Source of the DNA: a virus
IMG/VR virus record: IMGVR_UViG_3300042907_001258
Coordinates: 1-20,717 of that record
Strand: one strand, 5' to 3'
DNA: 20,717 nucleotides
Part shown: positions 1-4,553 of the stretch, piece after piece
Numbering within the stretch: position 1 is the stretch's first letter
Layout of the letters: the number at the start of each line of letters is the position of its first letter
Translations under genes and position numbers: made by a program
Notes under the pieces: generated by a model
Database searches by the model: none
Seen by the model: the letters and a program-made list of their open reading frames with translations, nothing else
Told to the model about the DNA's origin: nothing

Positions 1-66
1 CCGGCTCGTGATCGGGTCGTTTCGCCGGCAGGCGGCGAAGAGCGGTAGGTCGTCGAGAGCATCCAT
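1..66 (-). CDS. Partial small phage protein (N-terminus only)
   Basis: An open frame starts with ATG at 66 and runs off the left edge, giving 22 residues beginning MDALDDLPLFAACRRNDPIT. It lies 12 nt after the recombinase stop at 79, on the same strand, so it is probably the next gene of the early operon. The pattern 'LPLF...NDP.TS' resembles the start of small phage proteins with a DP-x-TS motif, which are often HTH-containing, but too little is visible to name a family. A weak purine stretch (AGGTG) precedes the ATG. The start and frame are plausible; the function is unknown. Confidence 0.5.
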   Translation of the reverse strand, partial: MDALDDLPLFAACRRNDPITSR

Positions 67-78
67 GCTCGTCACCTG

Positions 79-912
79 CTAAATGAGGGCCGGGGTCTTT
101 GGCGTCTTCGTCCGAAGTTGTGACCAATCGCAATAGGCCTGCTCGAAGAGGGAAGGGGAGCGATGTCCTAGGTGAAGCCTGCCGGCTCCGGCCTGGGACA
201 TTTCGCAGTGAGTCGCCCCGCTGCGCCGCAGAAACTTCGATGTGCCGCCAATGCCGACTCCGTCTATCAGATCCCTCATGAGCCGCTGTGCCTGCCGCCG
301 CTTGCAGACCCAGCCGAGGATCGTGCCGTCGGTAGAGCCGGCGATCATCTGGTCGACCGCAGACAGGCAGGCCGGCGTGAGCGACCTAGTCATCGGGTCG
401 CCCGTCTTGGATTGCGTCCAGGCGAGAGAGTCGCCGTCGATGTGCTCAGACCGGAACGACATCACGTCGCCGAAGCGAGCCCCGCACTCGTAGGCCAAGA
501 GCACCCAGCACCGCAGGAAGAGGCCGAGGTCGGCACCGCTGCGGAGCCGGTGGCCTTCGTGGGCCTTGGTCGCCTCCACCAGCGAGCGGAGCTGCTCGAT
601 CGTCCAGGCCTTCGTAGGGCTTTTGCGGCTCTTGATCCGCATCACGCCACGGGGGGCCTCGGCAATCATCCCGGTCTCATAGCCCCAGCGGTAGAGCGTG
701 AGCAGGATCGTCCGCTCGGCCCTGACCGTGGTCGAGGCCTTCTCCGCAGAGATGGTGCGGAGGTAGGCGTTGACCCGCTCGACGCTCACCTCGCCGCACC
801 TGGCCGAGATCCGCATCACGTTCTCGCCGTAGTAGCGGGAGACAATGCGGTCGGCCAGGTACGCCGTGGCGACACGTCCGAACGTTTGGATAGTTGGCTT
901 TTTGATCTTCAC
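79..912 (-). CDS. Tyrosine recombinase/integrase family protein (first copy)
   Basis: This is a 277-aa tyrosine recombinase, cutting and rejoining DNA through a phosphotyrosine. Visible catalytic positions are Arg146 (YECGARFGDV), Lys169 (SKTG), Lys226-x-x-Arg229 (KFLRRSGAT), His250 (LGH) and Tyr260 (AYCDW). An N-terminal SAM-like core-binding region is followed by the catalytic domain from about residue 100. The usual HxxR box reads KxxR. I chose the GTG at 912 rather than the ATG at 996: it overlaps the upstream stop as GTGA and has AGGGCAGGAG 8 nt upstream, and the extra 28 residues are low-complexity Arg-rich sequence. It sits at the distal end of the early operon, far from the tRNA-derived attachment site, so it may not be the main integrase. 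A role in excision, multimer resolution or a second integration site is possible. Confidence 0.85.
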   Translation of the reverse strand: MKIKKPTIQTFGRVATAYLADRIVSRYYGENVMRISARCGEVSVERVNAYLRTISAEKASTTVRAERTILLTLYRWGYETGMIAEAPRGVMRIKSRKSPTKAWTIEQLRSLVEATKAHEGHRLRSGADLGLFLRCWVLLAYECGARFGDVMSFRSEHIDGDSLAWTQSKTGDPMTRSLTPACLSAVDQMIAGSTDGTILGWVCKRRQAQRLMRDLIDGVGIGGTSKFLRRSGATHCEMSQAGAGRLHLGHRSPSLFEQAYCDWSQLRTKTPKTPALI

Positions 913-1124
913 GAGATCGACTCCTGCCCTACGTTGCTGTGGCCTTCGTGGCGATACCGAACACGATCCCTGCCGTTGATCTCGACGACCAGGCACCGAT
1001 AAAGGTGCAGCCGGTCGCCGTGCGGCAGCCTGAGAAACTCCGGAAACCAGTCGACGCCGTGGGCCTTGTAGGCCGCCCCGTCGAGAGGCCCGCCGACAAA
1101 TCGAGCTTTAGAAGGGGATGTCAT
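909..1124 (-). CDS. Small conserved phage protein with GGPLDG motif
   Basis: The 71-aa protein has the motif FVGGPLDG near its N-terminus (residues 9-16) and ends in a basic, Tyr/His-containing stretch (DRVRYRHEGH). Short proteins with N-terminal GGPLDG are common in phages and have no assigned function. GGGAGG lies 9 nt before the ATG at 1124. It overlaps the DUF669 gene by 17 nt upstream and the recombinase by 4 nt (GTGA) downstream, so translation is probably coupled. No membrane segment or Cys cluster is seen. Confidence 0.75.
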   Translation of the reverse strand: MTSPSKARFVGGPLDGAAYKAHGVDWFPEFLRLPHGDRLHLYRCLVVEINGRDRVRYRHEGHSNVGQESIS

Positions 1125-1653
1125 CGTTGGCGACCTCCCTCACGACGGCGTCCGCCTTCTGGGCCTGGGTCTTTCGTGGCGTCTTCGCCACGGGCTCGGC
1201 CACCGGCTCCGGCTGGGCTGGCCGGCGGTCGGCCGGAACGTACTGCAAGACTTTGGGCCGCTCGTCGCCCATGTTCTTTCCGCTCTGCACGATGTAGGTG
1301 TCCGTCTCGATGTAGAGCTTGGCACCCTGCAGGCAGTTCTCGTCCCAGTTCTCGCCACGCTTCGGGCCTTCGACGGCCGCACACCGGCAGATCTCGGCGA
1401 TCTTCCAGAGCAGGTTGGTCGGCACCGTCTCGAAGATCCGCTTGCGGTCGTTGTCGTGGTCGATCACGTCGATCCAAATCGAGAGGCAGTCGCCGCTTTT
1501 GTTCTTGTCGCTGGGCCGCCAGCCTTCCTTGACCTCGATCTTCTCGACGTGGCCCAGGTGATAGCCGGCCGAGAGCGGCGTGCGGCTGATTGCCGACTTC
1601 GCCTTCTCCTCCATCACGTCTGCTGGAAACTTGTCCCAATCAATTTCGATCAT
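1108..1653 (-). CDS. DUF669-family, SSB-like single-strand DNA-binding protein
   Basis: This 181-aa protein looks like the phage DUF669 family, thought to act as single-strand DNA-binding proteins. It has a beta-rich N-terminal domain (about 1-145; GYHLGHVEKIEVKEG, LSIWIDVIDHDNDRKRIFE), then a Pro/Ala/Lys-rich linker. It ends in NDDIPF, closely matching the acidic aromatic tail that bacterial SSB uses to recruit partner enzymes. It is downstream of a Sak4-like ATPase, a family known to work with cognate SSBs. The start at 1653 overlaps the previous stop as ATGA, with GGAGG 7 nt upstream. The family call rests on pattern recognition; the SSB-like tail is seen directly. Confidence 0.8.
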   Translation of the reverse strand: MIEIDWDKFPADVMEEKAKSAISRTPLSAGYHLGHVEKIEVKEGWRPSDKNKSGDCLSIWIDVIDHDNDRKRIFETVPTNLLWKIAEICRCAAVEGPKRGENWDENCLQGAKLYIETDTYIVQSGKNMGDERPKVLQYVPADRRPAQPEPVAEPVAKTPRKTQAQKADAVVREVANDDIPF

Positions 1654-1853
1654 GACTGAACCTCCGGTTTGTGCTCCTTGCCGATGCGGACGATCCGCTC
1701 CGGCTGTCCATGAATCACCGTCTCGATCTGGTCGGCGAGCTTTGCGAACGACAGGCCGCCGGCCTTGTATCTCTCAAGCAGAAGGCCCAGTTGGTCGACC
1801 TTCGCCCTCTGTGCTGCCCGCTTCGCCTCCCACGGGCTCCGATCGCTCCACAT
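1650..1853 (-). CDS. Small hypothetical early protein (67 aa)
   Basis: The protein starts MWSDRSPWEAKRAAQRAKVD and is mostly helical and charged, with LGLLLERYKAGGLSFAKLAD in the middle. GGAGG lies 5 nt before the ATG at 1853. Its stop overlaps the DUF669 start as ATGA. The longer open frame reaching 2066 is Arg/Gly/Pro-rich and unlike a real N-terminus, so I rejected it. It overlaps the upstream 60-aa gene by 80 nt in another frame. No family recognised. Confidence 0.65.
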   Translation of the reverse strand: MWSDRSPWEAKRAAQRAKVDQLGLLLERYKAGGLSFAKLADQIETVIHGQPERIVRIGKEHKPEVQS

Positions 1854-1956
1854 GCTCGCCTCCGTTCTTGTGCTCCGACCACGCCCGATCCCAAGACCGA
1901 TCCCGTGAAATCTCTCTGACCTCACGCTCGCAAAACTCCTGCCACGACTCAGGCAT
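1774..1956 (-). CDS. Small hypothetical early protein (60 aa), overlapping
   Basis: This reading frame starts with ATG at 1956, 8 nt inside the end of the Sak4-like gene, with GAGGAG 7 nt upstream. It encodes an amphipathic, Glu/Arg/Trp-rich N-terminus (MPESWQEFCEREVREISRDR) and a low-complexity Gly/Glu tail. The tail overlaps the next gene's first 80 nt in another frame. The N-terminal half fills an otherwise gene-free gap of about 95 nt and looks coding; the C-terminal half could be incidental. No function is suggested. Confidence 0.5.
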   Translation of the reverse strand: MPESWQEFCEREVREISRDRSWDRAWSEHKNGGEHVERSEPVGGEAGSTEGEGRPTGPSA

Positions 1957-2854
1957 TGGCCGGCTCCTCGCTCGGAGCGCGGGCGTCGATCTGGTCGGTG
2001 AGCGTCGCCCACTGTGCCGAGGTCAGGGTGCCGTCCGACAGGAGCTGGTCGACACGCTTGCGACACTTGGCAAGGGCGGCGTCGTCGTTGGCATCGGCGA
2101 TCGCCTTGGCGGCCTTCGTCATGACGGCCGGCTCTGCCGCCGGCGTGCCGCCGAAGATCCCGGCGAGGCGGTCGATCGACATCGGCATCTCTTCAGGCAG
2201 GCCGAAGCGATTCTTGGCGTCCCAGGCCGCAGCCCGCTCGGCGTACATGACGCGCTCTTTGCCCCCGCTGGCCTTGATCCGGCCGTCGGAGCCCTCGACG
2301 AGCTTGAGCCGGTAGTTGCAGAAGAGGAGGAGGTCGCACCACTCTCTCAACAACGGGGCCACCTGCTTCGTGAGCTTGAGCTCGTAGCGGTCATAGCCGT
2401 CGGTCTGGTCGGGCGGGCTGGTCCGCTGCACCTTGGAATGAGCGACGAAAACCACATTGATCCCGCGGGCGATCAGTTGGTCGGCGATCGCCAGAAACTT
2501 CGACACCCGCTCTTGAACGTGGATGTAGCCCTTGCCGAATCCAAAGTCCTCGATCGATTTCTTCCCGGCCTGGCGGACGATCTGCTCGATCATGATCCGC
2601 TCCATCCAGTCGGCGGAATCAATCACGATCGTCTCGAAGCCCTGAGCGTCCCTCACGAGCTCGTGCATGGTCGACTCAAGCGTGATCCAGTCGCTGCAGA
2701 TAACACGGGCGCAGTCCAGATGCTTTGAGCCGTCCTCGGTGTCGAGGATCAGCGGCGACGGAAACTGCGACGCCATGGTCGATTTGCCGATGCCCTCGGT
2801 GCCGTACATCACGACCCGAGCGGCCGACTTTTGCTTTCCTCTGACGATCTTCAT
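1949..2854 (-). CDS. Sak4-like RecA-fold ATPase (phage recombinase, AAA_24 type)
   Basis: The 301-aa protein has a Walker A motif GTEGIGKST (residues 18-26) after a short beta strand, an aspartate-bearing strand LILDTEDG, and a Walker B strand TIVIDSADW (75-83). This layout is typical of phage Sak4/AAA_24 proteins, minimal RecA-like ATPases that promote single-strand annealing during phage recombination. The C-terminal 70 residues are Ala-rich and helical. AAGGAG lies 7 nt before the ATG, which overlaps the csrA stop as ATGA. The SSB-like DUF669 protein is encoded just downstream, the expected partner. Annotation as a generic phage nucleotide-binding protein is the conservative alternative. 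Confidence 0.82.
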   Translation of the reverse strand: MKIVRGKQKSAARVVMYGTEGIGKSTMASQFPSPLILDTEDGSKHLDCARVICSDWITLESTMHELVRDAQGFETIVIDSADWMERIMIEQIVRQAGKKSIEDFGFGKGYIHVQERVSKFLAIADQLIARGINVVFVAHSKVQRTSPPDQTDGYDRYELKLTKQVAPLLREWCDLLLFCNYRLKLVEGSDGRIKASGGKERVMYAERAAAWDAKNRFGLPEEMPMSIDRLAGIFGGTPAAEPAVMTKAAKAIADANDDAALAKCRKRVDQLLSDGTLTSAQWATLTDQIDARAPSEEPANA

Positions 2855-3078
2855 GCCTGATCTCCTTTTTTCCTCTTCTCGTCCCGGCGGATCGCCGTCA
2901 GCACTTCGCGACGGTAGATGTCGACCTCGTCGGGGGCGTCGATTCCGAGCCTCACCTTGTTTCCCTCGATAGCCACGAGCACGATCTCGATGCCGTCGTC
3001 GTGCCAGTCCTTGCAGGCGGCGATAGCATCACCGGGGATCACGATCGACTGACCTGCTGTCCGACTCAAAACGAGCAT
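2851..3078 (-). CDS. csrA: Phage-encoded CsrA-family RNA-binding regulator
   Basis: The 75-aa protein begins MLVLSRTAGQSIVI and carries GNKVRLGIDAPDEVDIYRRE (residues 39-58), the hallmark CsrA/RsmA segment. It includes the Arg-Glu pair (57-58) corresponding to the RNA-contacting R44 region of bacterial CsrA. CsrA dimers bind GGA in mRNA leaders and block or stabilise translation. The segment between the first two strands (about residues 16-30, DAIAACKDWHDDGIE) is longer than in ordinary CsrA. GGAGG lies 4 nt upstream of the ATG at 3078. It is the first member of a coupled cassette with Sak4 and SSB-like genes. A role in switching host or phage translation is inferred. Confidence 0.9.
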   Translation of the reverse strand: MLVLSRTAGQSIVIPGDAIAACKDWHDDGIEIVLVAIEGNKVRLGIDAPDEVDIYRREVLTAIRRDEKRKKGDQA

Positions 3079-3144
3079 CGTTCCTCCAAACTTCCGGCCG
3101 CTGGCGTTCCGTCGCCCGCGACCGGCAACATCACAATCCTTTGA

Positions 3145-3564
3145 TCACCCTGCCGCTCCGTCGGCTGGGGTCGATCCATCGCCTTTGATGAAGAGACTGT
3201 CGCCACGCTCAACGCGCAGCCGCATCTCCTCAACCTTGTCTTTGGTGCCGGGGACCGCAGCCGTTGGTGTGGCTGCGGCCATTGCCTTCTCGACGAGCTC
3301 TCGGATCTCGATCAGCTCGTCTATGGAAAGCGTCAAGGCCTCGTGAAGCAGGGTCCGATCACCGCTGGCGGCGCGAGCCGCGTAAGCATTGCCCTGCAAG
3401 CTTTGACCGCCGGCCCTCTCCGGATTCCCGTAAAGCCTTACGATCGCGCAGAGATGAGCGTGGACTCGTGCAGTTCTTCGTAGCCAGTCTGCAAGCGAAG
3501 AGCCGAGCGAATGACTGAGCCGGGTACGCCGGTTGGTGACCACCGACCGCCTCGCCCGACCCAT
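3145..3564 (-). CDS. Hypothetical early protein, overlapping the HTH gene (start uncertain)
   Basis: The frame ends at 3145 and its C-terminal half looks coding: a helical stretch LSIDELIEIRELVEKAMAAA, then VEEMRLRVERGDSLFIKGDG. It is the only candidate gene for 3145-3437. The ATG at 3564 gives 139 aa but overlaps the HTH gene by 127 nt and lacks a clear ribosome-binding site. Later GTG or TTG starts are possible. It may instead be the C-terminal part of the HTH protein, joined by a frameshift. No family recognised. Confidence 0.45.
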   Translation of the reverse strand: MGRARRSVVTNRRTRLSHSLGSSLADWLRRTARVHAHLCAIVRLYGNPERAGGQSLQGNAYAARAASGDRTLLHEALTLSIDELIEIRELVEKAMAAATPTAAVPGTKDKVEEMRLRVERGDSLFIKGDGSTPADGAAG

Positions 3565-3800
3565 CGCTTCTGCCGATCGGTGTCCGACCAGTCTGCTTGG
3601 ATCTCTTCGCAACGCTTTGCGATTGTCTGCTCGTCCGGATCCTCCGGCGACCGGGTATAGACGACCTGCAGCCGGCGCGAGATCGCCGAGATAGTCAGTC
3701 CGGTCATCTGCGAGAGTCGCTCGATCGTGTAGCCCTGGTGCTTCCACGAGAGGAGCTGCGTATCCGTCACATCCGCCCGCCAGCGCTTCGAGTTTGGCAT
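3438..3800 (-). CDS. Helix-turn-helix protein, probable early regulator
   Basis: This is a 120-aa protein with a clear helix-turn-helix near residues 24-45 (YTIERLSQMTGLTISAISRR), of the kind in resolvase-like or GcrA-like DNA-binding domains. A segment follows with CEEIQADWSDTDRQKRWVG, a pattern seen after such HTH domains in phage and bacterial proteins. AAGGAGG lies 5 nt before the ATG at 3800. It is the first gene after the promoter/dyad at 3949-3990, with a leader of about 140 nt. Codon third positions after about residue 75 are less GC-rich than in neighbours, and another frame is open there, so its C-terminus may be affected by a frameshift. Confidence 0.7.
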   Translation of the reverse strand: MPNSKRWRADVTDTQLLSWKHQGYTIERLSQMTGLTISAISRRLQVVYTRSPEDPDEQTIAKRCEEIQADWSDTDRQKRWVGRGGRWSPTGVPGSVIRSALRLQTGYEELHESTLISARS

Positions 3801-3894
3801 CGTCGCCTCCTTGAGAAAGAGAGGCTCCGGTAGCTCCGCGGTCGCTCTTGCGATCCATGTGGCAATCCCTCGCCTCTCGGAATCCTTGACGCTG

Positions 3895-3913
3895 CTGCCA
3901 GTGCATCTGGCAG
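3895..3913. repeat. 19-bp dyad (7-bp arms) in the early leader
   Basis: CTGCCAG and CTGGCAG flank a 5-nt spacer TGCAT, giving a perfect 7-bp inverted repeat. It lies between the predicted minus-strand promoter and the HTH gene, so it could be an operator or an RNA hairpin in the leader. No T-run follows, so it does not look like a terminator. Confidence 0.45.
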
Positions 3914-3948
3914 ACCAGCGGTCGAGCCGGATGGCCCAACGAGGGGGG

Positions 3949-3977
3949 AAGATACGGAAACGCGAAAACTACGTCAA
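3949..3977 (-). promoter_or_regulatory. Predicted sigma70-type early promoter (leftward)
   Basis: On the minus strand, TTGACG (3977-3972) and TATCTT (3954-3949) are separated by exactly 17 nt. It lies upstream of the leftward early genes and is overlapped by a 29-bp dyad, as expected for a repressed phage promoter. The region 3801-4017 has no other gene. Confidence 0.5.
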
Positions 3978-3990
3978 GCGGAGTTTTCGC
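3962..3990. promoter_or_regulatory. 29-bp inverted repeat, candidate repressor operator
   Basis: GCGAAAACT (3962-3970) and AGTTTTCGC (3982-3990) form a perfect 9-bp inverted repeat with an 11-bp spacer containing the -35 box TTGACG. Binding here would block the leftward early promoter. The nearest candidate ligand is the XRE protein encoded just upstream (stop at 4018). Its A/T-rich arms stand out from the GC-rich surroundings. Confidence 0.55.
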
Positions 3991-4017
3991 ATTTGCGTAA
4001 AAGCCTAAAAAAGCAGG

Positions 4018-4257
4018 CTATGAGGCCAGCTTGTCGAGCTTGACCTTGAGCGCGCCGGCGATTGCCTGCACGGTAGCCAGCCTCGGAGAACGGATGTCTC
4101 CGGTCAAGATTCTGTAGAGCGTCGCGGATGCGATCCCGGCCTCGCCGGCGACCTGGTCAAGGTGAAGGCCACGGCGGGCGGCGAGCTGCTCGATCCTCTC
4201 GCCCATGGCACAGCGGCGCAGCTGCTTCGGTCGTCCGCCGGCGTGTCGACTCACCAT
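4018..4257 (-). CDS. XRE-family (Cro/CI-type) transcriptional regulator
   Basis: The 79-aa protein is a single HTH_3 domain after a basic N-terminal arm (SRHAGGRPKQLRR). The five-helix motif is clear: RIEQLAARRGLHLDQVAGEA, GIASATLYRILTGDIRSPRL, ATVQAIAGALKVKLDKL. Such proteins bind palindromic operators as dimers. With no cleavage or oligomerisation domain it resembles Cro or a minimal repressor rather than a LexA-like CI. GGAGG lies 5 nt before the ATG at 4257. The operator-like dyad at 3962-3990 lies just downstream, so it could control both its own read-through and the early operon. The integrase and attachment region are on its other side. Confidence 0.88.
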   Translation of the reverse strand: MVSRHAGGRPKQLRRCAMGERIEQLAARRGLHLDQVAGEAGIASATLYRILTGDIRSPRLATVQAIAGALKVKLDKLAS

Positions 4258-4327
4258 CTGAACCTCCTTGCCATCCTATGCCCGTTTGCCTTCCGGCTTC
4301 CTGCCGCCTAGTGTTGACCAGGCGGAA

Positions 4328-4381
4328 TACACCCCGCTGGGCTCGAACCAGCAACCTTCGGTTCCGTAGACCGATGCTCTA
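4328..4381 (-). other. attP core: 3' part of tRNA-Arg(ACG)
   Basis: On the minus strand, 54 nt match the 3' three quarters of a tRNA: D-stem end TAGAGC, A26, anticodon stem TCGGT/ACCGA around loop CTACGGA (anticodon ACG, Arg), 5-nt variable loop AGGTT, T-arm GCTGG-TTCGAGC-CCAGC, 3' acceptor GGGGTGT, and discriminator A. All spacings are canonical. A proper D-arm is absent, so this is not an intact gene. Integrative phages often carry the 3' end of a tRNA as the attachment core. An integrase gene starts 170 nt away and phage-like genes lie on both sides, so attP is favoured over attL or attR. Confidence 0.75.
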
Positions 4382-4394
4382 CAAGAACCGAAGG
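4355..4394. repeat. 40-bp near-palindrome spanning the attachment core
   Basis: CCTTCGGTTC (4355-4364) is repeated in reverse complement as GAACCGAAGG (4385-4394). Inside them, GTAGA and TCTAC flank a 7-bp centre, CCGATGC. The left arm is tRNA anticodon-arm sequence and the right arm lies outside the tRNA. Inverted arms around a 7-bp overlap match the usual core site of a tyrosine recombinase. Confidence 0.65.
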
Positions 4395-4412
4395 CCCCTC
4401 GATGAGAGGGGC
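4394..4412. repeat. GC-rich hairpin next to the attachment core
   Basis: GCCCCTC (4394-4400) and GAGGGGC (4406-4412) form a perfect 7-bp stem with a 5-nt loop. It directly abuts the 40-bp near-palindrome. No T-run follows at once on either strand (a short TTTT occurs at 4424-4427), so a terminator role is uncertain. It may be an arm site or part of a larger fold closed by the 9-bp repeat at 4329-4337 and 4428-4436. Confidence 0.4.
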
Positions 4413-4553
4413 GATATTTCGGGTTTTGCGGGGTGTTTGACAGGCCGCCGCTCGTCTGGAGGATGAGCCCACCAATCCACTCCATGAAGGGGTGCGGAGG
4501 GTTGTCGGAGGGGTGCACGAAGCATCCGGCCGACCACATCGCGATCGGCAGTT

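Noticed and set aside
172-1002. Long plus-strand open frame opposite the first recombinase
   Set aside because: Its product is rich in Arg, Gly, Pro and His without domains. It mirrors a clearly coding minus-strand gene, so it is a shadow frame of high-GC DNA.
1580-2728. 382-aa plus-strand open frame opposite the Sak4-like gene
   Set aside because: It has no ribosome-binding site or recognisable motif, and the opposite strand carries Walker motifs and coupled starts.
4002-4019. Terminator after the XRE gene (AGCCT/AGGCT stem with T-rich loop)
   Set aside because: The stem is only 5 bp, overlaps the stop codon, and only three Ts follow it, so the support is too weak.
4328-4436. Complete tRNA gene
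   Set aside because: The 3' three quarters are canonical, but the D-arm is missing or replaced by unrelated hairpins with about 48 nt between acceptor and TAGAGC, so a functional tRNA is unlikely.
4437-4465. Plus-strand promoter for the integrase (TTGACA at 4437-4442)
   Set aside because: The -35 box is perfect, but at 17 nt spacing only AGGATG is found, which is a poor -10 box.
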